Origin: Ignavibacteriales bacterium
Lineage (GTDB): Bacteria > Bacteroidota > Ignavibacteria > Ignavibacteriales > Ignavibacteriaceae
NCBI GenBank assembly: GCA_020061465.1
Contig: JAGUYG010000012.1
Span: 1-63,040 of the forward strand
Reading direction: 5' to 3'
Length of the DNA: 63,040 nt
In this document: in pieces, positions 8,569 to 17,741 of the stretch
Layout of the letters: each line of letters starts with the position of its first letter
How positions within the stretch are numbered: the stretch's first letter is position 1
Notes under the pieces: model-generated
What the model was told of the DNA's origin: nothing
Database searches by the model: none
What the model saw: only the letters and a program-made list of their open reading frames with translations
Translations under genes and position numbers: made by a program

Positions 8569-8686
8569 TTCTTTATTCTAATTTCGATGTCTTTATCTAT
8601 TAAAACTTGTTGCTATAAAAAATTTCATTAAATATATTCATAAGTGAAAATAAATAGATTATTAAACCTTACCCGATGCAGGTAAA

Positions 8687-9448
8687 ATGGTTATAATGAA
8701 ACCCGAATCAAAAAATGTTCATTATTATGTAACCGCTTATTTTGTGTTATGGATTTTATTATTTGAATTTTTACTTCCGGTAAATTCCGTCCTCCCAAAA
8801 CCGTCCATTGTGCTTGAGTCTTTTTCAGATTTGTGGATTAATTATAAGCTTCCGATCAATTTCATTTCAACTGTAGCGGTAATTTATATTTCGCTTTCAA
8901 TGGCATATCTGTTTGTTTATCTTCTGAGAAGCTTTCTAATTGGAAAAAACAATTTTATTACCGGATTTATTCTCTCGTTGGAATGGTTCTCGAAATATGT
9001 GCCGGGTATAGCAATAGGATTATTATTAATCTTTTGGTTTCCGGACTCTGAATTCATAGAGTTCATATTTGCCTTCCTCACGGCATTTTTGTCAATGGTT
9101 TTGAAAATTCAATTAAAATTAAATGAAGTAAGATTAGATTATATAGATGCCGCTCGCTCATTAGGAATGGAGGAAAGAGTTATTAAACGGGATATCCTAT
9201 GGAAAATGTTACAACCAGAATTGAGTAAGCATTTATTTGTAATTCATCTCTATATCTGGGCGATGTTAATTGCATTCGAGTTTATGAAAGGAGGTTTGGG
9301 CATCGGGGTTATTTTCAAAAAAGCAATTGAGTTTCAGGACCTTTCGGCTTTATTCTCAACGTTTCTTATTACAGGGCTAACAGTTTATCTCGGCACTGCA
9401 TTATTAAAGGCAGTAACGAACAAATTCATTTATTGGAGTATCGATTGA
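8687..9448 (+). CDS. ABC transporter permease, SsuC/TauC-like
   Basis: A 253-residue inner-membrane protein with about six hydrophobic segments. The cytoplasmic EAA loop typical of binding-protein-dependent permeases reads YIDAARSLGMEERVIKRDIL near residue 150. Relatives import sulfonates, nitrate, taurine or pyrimidine precursors, but the loop is less canonical than usual (IDAARSLG instead of EAARTLGAS). No periplasmic binding protein is encoded nearby. The stop TGA overlaps the TTG start of the ATPase gene by four bases. The start may be ATG 8687 or ATG 8696; AGGT upstream favours 8687 slightly. Confidence 0.8.
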   Translation: MVIMKPESKNVHYYVTAYFVLWILLFEFLLPVNSVLPKPSIVLESFSDLWINYKLPINFISTVAVIYISLSMAYLFVYLLRSFLIGKNNFITGFILSLEWFSKYVPGIAIGLLLIFWFPDSEFIEFIFAFLTAFLSMVLKIQLKLNEVRLDYIDAARSLGMEERVIKRDILWKMLQPELSKHLFVIHLYIWAMLIAFEFMKGGLGIGVIFKKAIEFQDLSALFSTFLITGLTVYLGTALLKAVTNKFIYWSID

Positions 9449-10251
9449 ATCTTTCGAAAGCACTTTTAGAGCTTACAAATATTAAGAAACAATATATTCA
9501 TGTGGGAGGTATTGTCCATCCTGTACTTGAAGATATAAGTTTCAATATTCCTAATTCTCAAAACGAAGGTAGTGTTACATCCGTAATAGCTCCTCTAAGC
9601 GCAGGTAAATCCACACTGCTAAAAATCATTTCGAGGATCGAAAGGGAAGATGAAGGTTCGGTTTTCCTTTGCGGCGAAAAATATACCGAACCATGCGGAA
9701 AAATCGTTTATATACCCGAACGACCTTCCTCATATCCGTGGCTGAACACCGCTGATAATGTTAAATTTATTCTCGACTCGTTAGGATTGAAAGAAACTAT
9801 TGACGAAACAGTGAATCATGTAATTACATTGTGCGGATTGAATGGATACGAAGGACACATTCCGCATAATAAAAGTTACGGCTTCAGATTTAGAATTTCT
9901 TTGGCAAGAGCCTTGGCAATAAAACCAAAACTAATATTACTTGATGATTGTTTCAAAATAATGGATTCTGAAACAAAGTTAGAGATTTATTCATTGCTGC
10001 TTCATCTTTCGCATAAAGAAAAATTTAAATTCTTATTGGCTACAACAAATATTCAGGAAGCGTTAAAATTATCAGGCAAAATTTTTTTAATGTCAGCATC
10101 ACCCGCAAAAATTTTTGAACAGTACGAAATCGAAATTGAATCGCTAAAGGGAAGTCTATTGCTCAAAAGTAAATTAGTAGAACTACGAAGAGATATTGAA
10201 AATTCATTTAGAAAAGAAAATGTAATCCAAACTATTACATTCTCAATTTAG
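9445..10251 (+). CDS. Degenerate SsuB-like ABC ATPase lacking catalytic signatures
   Basis: About 268 residues with an ABC nucleotide-binding fold but eroded motifs. Walker A is APLSAGKST (residues 49-57; first Gly is Ala). The signature is replaced by [15 protein letters not shown] with no LSGGQ. Walker B ends LILLDD, with Asp168 in place of the catalytic Glu. The switch His is Asn202 (TTNIQEA), and the Q-loop glutamine appears replaced in YIPERP. The flanking pattern ([26 protein letters not shown]) still identifies the SsuB/TauB lineage. The TTG at 9445 is chosen because GGAG lies six bases upstream and TTGA overlaps the permease stop. It may bind but not efficiently hydrolyse ATP, or be regulatory. 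Confidence 0.8.
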   Translation: MNLSKALLELTNIKKQYIHVGGIVHPVLEDISFNIPNSQNEGSVTSVIAPLSAGKSTLLKIISRIEREDEGSVFLCGEKYTEPCGKIVYIPERPSSYPWLNTADNVKFILDSLGLKETIDETVNHVITLCGLNGYEGHIPHNKSYGFRFRISLARALAIKPKLILLDDCFKIMDSETKLEIYSLLLHLSHKEKFKFLLATTNIQEALKLSGKIFLMSASPAKIFEQYEIEIESLKGSLLLKSKLVELRRDIENSFRKENVIQTITFSI

Positions 10252-10261
10252 AAAGAGCAAA

Positions 10262-11806
10262 ATGGATAAAAAAATAGAAGAACTACTCGAGAAAAAAGCA
10301 AAAGCACAATTAGGCGGCGGCGAATCAAAAATTAAAGCCCAGCATGATAAAGGAAAACTAACTGCGCGAGAGCGAATTGAGCTGCTTGTAGATGAAGGAA
10401 GCTTTGAAGAGATTGATATATTTGTTAAACATCGCGCTGTGGATTTTGGATTGGACAAACAGCATTACCCGGGTGACGGTGTGGTTACCGGTTTCGCAAA
10501 AATAGACGGCAGACCGATTGCTTTGTTCAGTCAGGATTTTACAGTCTTTGGCGGTTCACTCTCCGAAGCACATGCCGAAAAAATTGTGAAAGTAATGAAC
10601 ATGGCAATGAAGGTTGGAATCCCGGTTATCGGTCTAAATGATTCCGGCGGAGCGAGAATCCAGGAAGGTGTTTCAAGCTTAGGTGGGTACGCAGATATCT
10701 TTTTGCTCAATACTTTGGCTTCGGGAGTTATTCCGCAGATCTCTGTTATACTTGGACCTTGTGCCGGAGGTGCAGTATATTCTCCGGCAATCACAGATTT
10801 TGTCTTTATGGCTAAAAATACAAGCTATATGTTCGTTACCGGTCCCAATGTAGTAAAAACAGTTACACATGAGGATGTAAGTTTTGAAGATTTAGGTGGT
10901 GCCGAAACCCATGCTATGAAGAGTGGAGTTGCACATTTCATTTATGATAACGAAATAGAAACCTTGCTAAACGTTAGAAAGCTGTTAAGCTACGTCCCTC
11001 TGAATTTTATGGATAAATCTCCGATAAAAAAATTCGATAAGAGTCTTGTTAAAAATCAAGAAGAATTGAACAGCATCGTTCCTGACAATCCTAACAAACC
11101 TTATAACATGAAAGAAATCATATCGTTATTAGTGGACGATAACGAATTTTTAGAAGTTCACTCGAACTATGCTGAAAATATCATTGTGGGCTTTGCGCGA
11201 GTTGGAGGAATGGCGGTGGGGATAGTTGCAAACCAACCTGAAGTGTTAGCCGGAGTGTTAGATATTAATGCCTCTGTAAAAGGAGCCAGGTTCGTTAGAT
11301 TCTGCGATGCTTTCAATATTCCTCTTTTGGTTTTAGTTGATGTGCCGGGATTTCTGCCCGGTACCGAGCAGGAATGGAATGGAATCATTAGACACGGAGC
11401 GAAATTGTTATTTGCCTTTTGTGAAGCAACAGTACCGAAAGTTACAGTAATTACCCGTAAAGCATACGGCGGCGCTTATGATGTTATGAACTCAAAACAC
11501 ATTCGCGGTGATTTCAATTTTGCATGGCCCTCGGCGGAGATTGCTGTAATGGGTCCAAAAGGCGCTGTTGAGATTATTTTCAAAAAAGAAATTTCATCGG
11601 CAAAAGATCCTGAAAAAGAATTGGAAAAAAAGTTAACAAGCTACGTTGAAAAGTTTGCAAATCCTTACATTGCCGCCGAACGCGGATATATAGACGATGT
11701 AATTGTCCCTGCTGAAACTAAGATTAAGCTGATTAACGCTTTTGAGATGCTTAAGAATAAAGTAGATAAAAATCCAAAGAAAAAGCATGATAACATCCCC
11801 TTATGA
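10262..11806 (+). CDS. Acyl-CoA carboxylase carboxyltransferase subunit (PccB/MmdA type)
   Basis: A 514-residue biotin-dependent carboxyltransferase with the two crotonase-like halves of the family: [20 protein letters not shown] and [12 protein letters not shown] in the first half; [29 protein letters not shown] and [17 protein letters not shown] in the second. Such subunits transfer carboxylate between carboxybiotin and propionyl-CoA or methylmalonyl-CoA, either as propionyl-CoA carboxylase or as the alpha subunit of Na+-pumping methylmalonyl-CoA decarboxylase. Neither a biotin carboxyl carrier nor a membrane subunit is encoded here, so the direction of the reaction is open. AAAGAGC precedes the ATG at 10262, ten bases after the ATPase gene. 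Confidence 0.92.
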   Translation: MDKKIEELLEKKAKAQLGGGESKIKAQHDKGKLTARERIELLVDEGSFEEIDIFVKHRAVDFGLDKQHYPGDGVVTGFAKIDGRPIALFSQDFTVFGGSLSEAHAEKIVKVMNMAMKVGIPVIGLNDSGGARIQEGVSSLGGYADIFLLNTLASGVIPQISVILGPCAGGAVYSPAITDFVFMAKNTSYMFVTGPNVVKTVTHEDVSFEDLGGAETHAMKSGVAHFIYDNEIETLLNVRKLLSYVPLNFMDKSPIKKFDKSLVKNQEELNSIVPDNPNKPYNMKEIISLLVDDNEFLEVHSNYAENIIVGFARVGGMAVGIVANQPEVLAGVLDINASVKGARFVRFCDAFNIPLLVLVDVPGFLPGTEQEWNGIIRHGAKLLFAFCEATVPKVTVITRKAYGGAYDVMNSKHIRGDFNFAWPSAEIAVMGPKGAVEIIFKKEISSAKDPEKELEKKLTSYVEKFANPYIAAERGYIDDVIVPAETKIKLINAFEMLKNKVDKNPKKKHDNIPL

Positions 11807-11869
11807 TATTTTTTTCACTTTGTAACTTAAGGCATTAGCTGTACTTACAAAATTTATTTAACTTTTTGC

Positions 11870-11898
11870 TTGATAAATAAAACTGCATGTTTTATATT
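11870..11898 (+). promoter_or_regulatory. Sigma-70-type promoter for the LysM transglycosylase gene
   Basis: TTGATA at 11870-11875 and TATATT at 11893-11898 are separated by exactly 17 bases. The ATG lies 30 bases beyond the -10 box. One -35 mismatch from TTGACA. Confidence 0.6.
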
Positions 11899-11927
11899 TA
11901 GATTGAAATTACTAAAATGGAGACTAA

Positions 11928-14510
11928 ATGAGACTAAAATCACTGTGTCTTGCTGCTATTTCTTTATTTGCCCTCCTATTTATTTCCTGCGGGACTAATA
12001 AAGAAATAACAAAAGATGAAAAAACTTCATCACAGGTAAAAAACTTATACAGGGGAGGAATCGTTTCGGAAATGTTAGAACAAGCCCGTCAGTTTTATGT
12101 TGCGGCTTTAACCAAACAAGAAATTAATAGCATTTCCGAAACAGTTGCTAGTTATGAATCAGCCCTCCGAATAATAAATAACCTTAGTTATTACCCCGGA
12201 ATTGAAAACAACGAAGCGTACATCGAATTAGAAAAATCAATTATTGAAGATTATAAAAAATTTGTCGACGGATTAACCGAAATTCCTTACGACATTTCAT
12301 TCGCCGCGTTAGAAGAATGGATGGGTAAAACCGTGCCAGAGCTGCAGATGGCTGTGGAAGAAAAAGAAGAGAGCCACCCTCCATTAATAATCCCTGCCGA
12401 TATTCAACTTGAAATAAATTCACATGTAGAAGTATGGATTGAATTTTTTACCGGTAGAGGTAGAAAAAATATGGAGAGATGGCTGGCACGCTCAGGGAAA
12501 TATTTCCCTATGATGACTAAAATTTTTGATGAAGAAAGAGTCCCCCGCCAATTAGTTTATCTTAGCATGATTGAAAGCGGATTGAACCCAACTGCGCGTT
12601 CATGGGCAAGCGCTGTTGGGCTTTGGCAGTTCATTAAATCTACAGGCAAATTATATGGACTTGAAAGTGATTTTTATTTCGATGAAAGGCGCGACCCTGA
12701 AAAATCTACACGAGCGGCGGCAAGGCATTTAAGGGATTTGCATAATTCCTTAGGAGACTGGTATCTTGCATTAGCTGCATATAACTCAGGTGAAGGACGA
12801 GTAAAAAGAGCTACGCGCAGAGCAGGAGCGGATGACTTTTGGGCTTCAAGGCAATACCTTCCGCGAGAAACTAGGAGCTATGTTCCTCAATACATTGCCG
12901 TTTGTTTGATTGCAATGGACATTGAAAAATATGGCTTTAATAATATAGAATATGAGAAGCCGCATGAATTTGACTTCCTTACAGTTAATGAAGCTATTGA
13001 TTTAGGTTACTTAGCACAAGTTGCCGGTGTATCAGTCGAAACTTTGCAGGATATGAATCCCGAATTAACTCAAATGAGCACACCTCCTGCTTATAGTAAT
13101 GGCTATCAATTAAAAATTCCTATGGGTAAAGTTGAAATTTTTGCTGCGAATTTGAAAGACATACCCGAATCAGCAAAGCGCAGCTATCTAGTTCATACAG
13201 TGCAGCGCGGAGAAAGTTTAAGTAGAATTGCTTCACGATACGGGGTTTCAACATTTGATTTAGCAGATGCGAATAATATATCAACTAGAACAAAACTCTC
13301 CCGCGGCGTAAAGCTAAGAGTTCCCATTTCCAATCTTGGCGAAAGAGATTTTGCTTATAACACAAATATAGAAAGTGCTGCCGATGAAGGTGAGTACGTT
13401 TCACCTTATCTAAGCTTGAATAAAGAGTTGGCAGTAAATTCAGATGAAACAATAAAGGACGAGACTGCCGCGATGCTGGAAGTCGATACCCGTTCTGAAG
13501 AAATTGAACCTGCTGTGGCTGCTGTTGTACCCGAAGGTAAGGTGCCTGTTACTTATCGCGTAAAAAAGAACGATAACTTATTAGCAATTGCCGATCTATT
13601 TAATACGCGTGTTAGTGATGTTAGAAATTGGAATGATATTCCTTATACTCAAACTATAACAGTGGGACAGGTGCTAAAAATATTCGTACCGGAAGAGCAA
13701 AAAGATTTTTATGCCAGCATTGATACTCAAACCCCGCTTGAAAAAGCGATCACAAAATCTGCAGTTACAAAATCAACCGGATCCTGGGTATATCATCGGA
13801 TAAACAGAGGTGAAAGTCTTGGTAAAATTGCGCAGCGATACGGTGTTAGTTTAGCTTCACTCAAAGAATGGAATAACTTGAGCAGCAATACAATTTATGC
13901 CGGACAGAGATTGAAGATATTCACGGATCGAGCACCGGTTACAACTGCATCAACCACTACAAGCAGTTCGAAAAATTCTCTCTATCGATATAAAGTAAAA
14001 CGGGGTGATACGATAAGCGAAATTGCAGAAAAATTCGGAGTTACTGCTTCTCAAATCCGTAAATGGAACGGACTTTCAATTAATAGAATAATTGCAGGTA
14101 AAACACTACGTATTTACAGCAGCGATAATACGCTTGCATTAGGCGATAATGTCCCTAAAACTTCAGCAAATGTTAATTACTACAAAATCAAACCTGGCGA
14201 TACTCTTAGTGAGATAGCTGAAATGTATAAAGTTTCTATTGCAAATCTGCGTAAATGGAACGGATTAACAGGTAATCGTATAGACGCCGGGAAAACGTTG
14301 AAAATTTATTCAGATGCCGCAATTCATGATATCCCTGAAAATCCATCAACTAAGCCGGAATCTAAATCCTCAATAACTCACACGGTAAAGAGAGGAGAGG
14401 CATTAGTTATAATCGCACGTCAATACGGAACGACAGTTGCCTCAATCAAAGCGTTGAACAATTTAGTTTCGGATAAAATTAAAGTGGGACAGAAGCTTAA
14501 GATTAAATAA
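11928..14510 (+). CDS. LysM-repeat lytic murein transglycosylase, MltD-like lipoprotein
   Basis: The 860-residue protein begins with a lipoprotein signal peptide ending in FISC, so it is probably lipid-anchored in the envelope. A family 1 SLT domain occupies about residues 200-335: [11 protein letters not shown] holds the catalytic Glu (about residue 215), followed by SAVGLWQFI and [15 protein letters not shown]. Six clear LysM repeats follow (for example [19 protein letters not shown]), preceded by one degenerate copy near residue 350; LysM binds peptidoglycan. The enzyme would cleave glycan strands with formation of 1,6-anhydro ends during wall remodelling. Six or seven LysM copies is more than in E. 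coli MltD. It has its own promoter and terminator. Confidence 0.93.
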   Translation: MRLKSLCLAAISLFALLFISCGTNKEITKDEKTSSQVKNLYRGGIVSEMLEQARQFYVAALTKQEINSISETVASYESALRIINNLSYYPGIENNEAYIELEKSIIEDYKKFVDGLTEIPYDISFAALEEWMGKTVPELQMAVEEKEESHPPLIIPADIQLEINSHVEVWIEFFTGRGRKNMERWLARSGKYFPMMTKIFDEERVPRQLVYLSMIESGLNPTARSWASAVGLWQFIKSTGKLYGLESDFYFDERRDPEKSTRAAARHLRDLHNSLGDWYLALAAYNSGEGRVKRATRRAGADDFWASRQYLPRETRSYVPQYIAVCLIAMDIEKYGFNNIEYEKPHEFDFLTVNEAIDLGYLAQVAGVSVETLQDMNPELTQMSTPPAYSNGYQLKIPMGKVEIFAANLKDIPESAKRSYLVHTVQRGESLSRIASRYGVSTFDLADANNISTRTKLSRGVKLRVPISNLGERDFAYNTNIESAADEGEYVSPYLSLNKELAVNSDETIKDETAAMLEVDTRSEEIEPAVAAVVPEGKVPVTYRVKKNDNLLAIADLFNTRVSDVRNWNDIPYTQTITVGQVLKIFVPEEQKDFYASIDTQTPLEKAITKSAVTKSTGSWVYHRINRGESLGKIAQRYGVSLASLKEWNNLSSNTIYAGQRLKIFTDRAPVTTASTTTSSSKNSLYRYKVKRGDTISEIAEKFGVTASQIRKWNGLSINRIIAGKTLRIYSSDNTLALGDNVPKTSANVNYYKIKPGDTLSEIAEMYKVSIANLRKWNGLTGNRIDAGKTLKIYSDAAIHDIPENPSTKPESKSSITHTVKRGEALVIIARQYGTTVASIKALNNLVSDKIKVGQKLKIK

Positions 14511-14536
14511 CTATCTTTTTCGACATTCCTTTTCAT

Positions 14537-14576
14537 AAAACCTCCGCCATTGAGAAAGCTGTGGAGGTTTTCTTTT
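14537..14576. terminator. Bidirectional intrinsic terminator
   Basis: Stem AAAACCTCCGC (14537-14547) pairs with GTGGAGGTTTT (14561-14571) with one G-T pair, followed by CTTTTT. The A-run on the other side lets it work on both strands, and it sits between convergent genes. Confidence 0.8.
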
Positions 14577-14585
14577 TATAATACG

Positions 14586-15440
14586 TCAGTTGCCGTAATA
14601 ATTTTTAGTCAGCTCAGTAAAAGCTTCAATTAAGTTCGTTGAAATCTTTCCCGGTTTACCACCTCCCAAAATTTCCCCTTCAATTTTAATAACCGGTTTT
14701 ATTTCGGTTGTAGTTCCAGTAATAAAAAATTCTTCATATAAATTTGTCTCGGCAACAAGAACAGGCTGCTCTACGAAAGGGATGTTCAAGTTCTTACACA
14801 ATTTTTTAATTATTTCTCTTGTAATACCGGGCAGGACTGAATTATCAAGCGGATGTGTATAAACTCTACTTTCTCTCACACCAAAAAAATTTGTATGACT
14901 TCCTTCAAGAATTGCATTCCCGTTATGCCAAACAGCTTCGTATGCTTGTTGTAATACCGCTTCCTGCTTTGCCATTACAGCAGGTAAGAGATTAATTGTT
15001 TTTATATCGCATCTTTTCCATCGCAAATCTTTTTTGAGGATTATGCTTATTCCCTCATCATTCTGCAATTTCTTTGTATCTATCGGTAGTGCATAAACAA
15101 AAATTGTTGGTGAAACTGAAGGAGCGGGAAATTCATGTTTACGGGGAAATGATTCTCCTCTTGTAATTTGCAGATATACATTAACCTCATTATCCGAAAA
15201 ATTATTCCTTTCGATTAATTCGTAGATTATCCCTTCAAGAGCATCGATCTTTTCGTAATTAATATTAATCTTGATTAAGTTTCTTTTTAGTCTGGCTAAA
15301 TGTTCTTCATACATGAACAAATTGGAATTGTAGGTACGTATAGCTTCATAAATACCGTCACCGAACAGAAAGCCCCTGTCAAAAGGGGAGACTTTTATTT
15401 CATTCTTCTCTAAAAAAGAATTGTTATAATAACAGATCAT
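14586..15440 (-). CDS. Class IV aminotransferase (D-alanine/branched-chain type)
   Basis: A 284-residue fold-type IV PLP enzyme. The N-terminus has FDRGFLFGDGIYEAIRTYN and HLARLKRN; the PLP lysine is in DIKTINLLPAVMAKQ, which resembles Bacillus D-amino-acid aminotransferase (DIKSLNLL) more than BCATs; EGSHTNFFGV, LPGITREII and FITGTTTEIKPV follow. It would transfer amino groups between D- or branched-chain amino acids and 2-oxo acids. The DAAT-like lysine context favours a D-amino-acid role but is not decisive. The ATG at 15440 is three bases after the stop of the acetyltransferase gene, so they are probably cotranscribed. Confidence 0.87.
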   Translation of the reverse strand: MICYYNNSFLEKNEIKVSPFDRGFLFGDGIYEAIRTYNSNLFMYEEHLARLKRNLIKININYEKIDALEGIIYELIERNNFSDNEVNVYLQITRGESFPRKHEFPAPSVSPTIFVYALPIDTKKLQNDEGISIILKKDLRWKRCDIKTINLLPAVMAKQEAVLQQAYEAVWHNGNAILEGSHTNFFGVRESRVYTHPLDNSVLPGITREIIKKLCKNLNIPFVEQPVLVAETNLYEEFFITGTTTEIKPVIKIEGEILGGGKPGKISTNLIEAFTELTKNYYGN

Positions 15441-15443
15441 TTG

Positions 15444-16190
15444 TTAATCCCTTTTTGAATGCTGATTAAGTTTTAACCAGGTTACCCGTCTGTCTTTAAC
15501 AAAACCTAATTTATTAACCAGGTTTAATGCTGGTAAATTTTCTTCCACAATTTGTGCATAAGGAATTTTTCCATTTTCTCTGCATTGGCGGATGAGTGAG
15601 ATAGTTATCTCCGTTGCATAACCTTTTCTACGGCGTTCATCAACAACATGCAGTGAACCGAGAGTACCATCATCGTGTGTTAATCCCCAGGCTATTAGCT
15701 TACCGTCTTCATAGATACCGGCACTAAAAGATTTTTTGATTCTTTCAGTTATATAATCAATCGATAAGAATTGTTTGTAGTTAGAATTTTCGATTATAAA
15801 TTCAGCATCGGAAGGCAAAAGCCTTGAAATCGGAATTTTATTTTGTGGAGTTTCAATATTTATCGGAAGATAATATCGTAAAGCGCTCATTTTCCAATCT
15901 ATTTCCTTGCTTGCTGAAACTATCGGAATCATCCAATCCTCGATAGAAGCGAAATGTACATCATCTTCCACAAGATTTTTCAGGAGGAATTTTAATTCCG
16001 ATTCATCCGAACTGCTGATATAAATCCATACTTGATCGCTCAATCCTTTTACAAGTAAGGAATCTCCTTCGTGATAAACTGCTAGAACAGGATTATCGGA
16101 AATAAATTCGATGATGCTGATATTTTTGATGTAATCTTTTTTTAATTCACGAATTAATGCGTTTATTGAAAACTGCCCTGCGGTTATCAT
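15444..16190 (-). CDS. GNAT-family N-acetyltransferase
   Basis: A 248-residue protein with a C-terminal GNAT domain. The acetyl-CoA binding motif A is recognisable as GSLHVVDERRRKGYATEI, followed by ALNLVNKLGFVKDRRVTWLKL at the end. The N-terminal half has no motif I recognise; its general layout recalls glycine N-acyltransferase/FR47-like proteins. The substrate is unknown. It directly precedes the class IV aminotransferase, so it may act on an amino acid, but this is inference from position. The ATG at 16190 has no strong ribosome site. Confidence 0.8.
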   Translation of the reverse strand: MITAGQFSINALIRELKKDYIKNISIIEFISDNPVLAVYHEGDSLLVKGLSDQVWIYISSSDESELKFLLKNLVEDDVHFASIEDWMIPIVSASKEIDWKMSALRYYLPINIETPQNKIPISRLLPSDAEFIIENSNYKQFLSIDYITERIKKSFSAGIYEDGKLIAWGLTHDDGTLGSLHVVDERRRKGYATEITISLIRQCRENGKIPYAQIVEENLPALNLVNKLGFVKDRRVTWLKLNQHSKRD

Positions 16191-16265
16191 AACTGATTTA
16201 AAGGATTCTTATCCACACAACAAAATTAAAAAAATGTGCTAATATAAATGCACCTGGATTGAGTA

Positions 16266-16775
16266 TTACCATTTATTAAAATGTAATCTTTCCTGTTTAA
16301 ATCTTTCAGGCGGCGAAACTTTTTCATCAGGATAACCAAGAGCAATTAGAGAAATAGGTAAAATATTTTCTGGAAGTTGAAGTAATTTTGATAATCCTTC
16401 CATTCTTTCCCGGCGCGGATAAACGCCTAACCAAACAGCACCCAAACCAAGGTCGTGGGCAGCAAGTAATAAATTTTGTGTAGCGGCAGCGCAATTGATG
16501 GTTAAATATTTCCCTTTTCTTTCCAATTGATTATCGCCGCATACCAAAATGCACAACGGTGCCTGATATACCATTTCGGCATAGGGAGGAACTTTCGGAA
16601 TTTCATCGAGAATTTCTCTTCTGTTAACAATTATAAAATGCCAAGGTTGTGTATCACGGGCTGAAGGTGCATACATTGCCGCCTCAACTATTTTAGTAAT
16701 TAATTCCTGCGGTACCGGTCGTGACGTAAATTTTCGAATGCTTCTTCTTGTGCGAATTGCTTGTAGCGTTTCCAT
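16266..16775 (-). CDS. Nitroreductase-family FMN oxidoreductase
   Basis: A short (169 residues) nitroreductase-fold flavoprotein. FMN contacts are visible: TRRSIRKF near the N-terminus, APSARDTQPWHFIIV, CAAATQNLLLAAHDLGLGAVWLG, and a C-terminal tail with ALGYPDEKVSPPERF. Members reduce nitro groups, quinones or flavins with NAD(P)H and usually work as homodimers. AAGGGG lies seven bases before the ATG at 16775. It follows the divergent edge of the foldback element at 16802. The native substrate cannot be predicted. Confidence 0.9.
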   Translation of the reverse strand: METLQAIRTRRSIRKFTSRPVPQELITKIVEAAMYAPSARDTQPWHFIIVNRREILDEIPKVPPYAEMVYQAPLCILVCGDNQLERKGKYLTINCAAATQNLLLAAHDLGLGAVWLGVYPRRERMEGLSKLLQLPENILPISLIALGYPDEKVSPPERFKQERLHFNKW

Positions 16776-16801
16776 TGTTTACCCCTTTTTGCTTACAAAA
16801 T

Positions 16802-17205
16802 AAAAAAGAATCTAGTGTATCGCAACAGAAATAACTTAACGTTTGAAAAGAATCGGAAAATGCCAATCAAGGGAACTCATCCTAATTCTTCTCTTAGCAA
16901 GAGAAGGACTTATCCCTAGGATCTTTAGATTGGTAGTAATGTCGTCACATTTTATTTTCTGCCTGTCTGCTGCCAGGCAAGTCAGAAAAAATAAATGAAG
17001 AGTTATAAAATGATTATATAAAGATCCTACGGATAAGTCTCTCTCTTTGAAAGTCGAAGATCCCGCTTTTGCGGGGAGAGAGATTATCCCGAAGGTCCAT
17101 AGGACTCATTTGAGGATGCCTTCGGCAGAGAGAGTTCGAGTGGCGTTATAGTACTGCCAATGTAAAGAAACGTTAGTGGCACAACACTAGGATATTTTCA
17201 ATAAA
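16802..17205. repeat. Foldback (long inverted repeat) element, about 400 bp
   Basis: The outer arms, about 40 bases each, are imperfect complements: 16802-16842 (core TCTAGTGT then TAACGTTT) and 17166-17205 (core AACGTTA then ACACTAGGA). The middle arms are GGACTTATCCCTAGGATCTT (from 16907) against AAGATCCTACGGATAAGTC (17021-17039). An innermost hairpin joins TTTATTTTCTG to CAGAAAAAATAAA around a CCTG/CCAGG core (16950-16995). It has no coding capacity that I can support. It looks like a non-autonomous mobile element or the worn shell of one. Confidence 0.6.
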
Positions 17206-17592
17206 TTCTGACTTATTTAATCGTGCTTTACAGATAAGTCTGATAATTTTTCCGGCGAGCGTATCTTGTGAGTGGAATTATTTAATGCATGATTACATCT
17301 GCTGCAGAAATAGATGTATCTTAAAATTTGATGAGATGAAAGTGTGCATAACCAAACGGAATTAAGTAAGAATGAGCAATGAGGGCATCTCGCTTTTATC
17401 TGAACTCTTTCAAGTAGCTTGTGCATTTTGAATAATTGGATTGTTTAATGCTTTAGACTATCATCTTCCTTATTTGGTTGCGTTTGGCGGATTAGATTAA
17501 AAGATATTTTTCCTGTCCTTTATTTAAATATTTATTTTTTTTACTTTTGAAGTGTAATAAAAATGTTCTTAAAACAATTTGTTTAACCGTAA
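17206..17592. other. Intergenic DNA upstream of the riboswitch
   Basis: About 390 bases separate the foldback element from the riboswitch. Apart from the doubtful small frame at 17217-17426 on the minus strand, it appears to be ordinary AT-rich DNA. The thiamine-operon promoter should lie here; TTGAAG near 17547 with TAAAAC 17 bases later is a weak candidate. Confidence 0.4.
17217..17426 (-). CDS. Possible small C4 zinc-ribbon protein (doubtful)
   Basis: A 69-codon frame with two CxxC pairs (CPHC near residue 14 and CSRC near 41), a spacing that could hold one zinc ion. There is no ribosome site before the ATG and no recognisable family. It lies between a foldback repeat and the riboswitch, so it may be a fragment of a mobile-element protein or chance. 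I include it only because the paired CxxC motifs are uncommon in random translations. Confidence 0.2.
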   Translation of the reverse strand: MHKLLERVQIKARCPHCSFLLNSVWLCTLSSHQILRYIYFCSRCNHALNNSTHKIRSPEKLSDLSVKHD

Positions 17593-17681
17593 GCCGTTAG
17601 GGGTGTTGTTCCGTTTGTGCGGGATAGCTGAGATCAAACCCTTTAACCTGATCTGGATAATACCAGCGTAGGAAAACGGGC
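17593..17681 (+). promoter_or_regulatory. TPP riboswitch (THI element)
   Basis: The conserved aptamer words are present in order: AGGGGTGTT (17599-17607), GCTGAGATCAAACCCTTTAA (17627-17646), then CCTGATCTGGATAATACCAG and CGTAGGAA. The outer P1 stem pairs GCCGTT (17593-17598) with AACGGGC (17675-17681). The 3' P1 strand is also the 5' half of an antiterminator (17673-17686 with 17699-17710), so ligand binding should free the terminator at 17703-17727. It lies upstream of a TonB receptor, thiamine pyrophosphokinase and a symporter. Confidence 0.95.
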
Positions 17682-17702
17682 TAAAAGAATAATTGAGATT
17701 TT

Positions 17703-17727
17703 AGCCGTTTCTTCAACGGCTTTTTTT
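17703..17727 (+). terminator. Riboswitch-controlled intrinsic terminator
   Basis: AGCCGTT (17703-17709) pairs with AACGGCT (17715-17721), with a TCTTC loop and seven T. The 5' arm alternatively pairs with 17673-17686. It ends 14 bases before the receptor's start codon. Confidence 0.9.
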
Positions 17728-17741
17728 ATTTGGAGGTTGCT

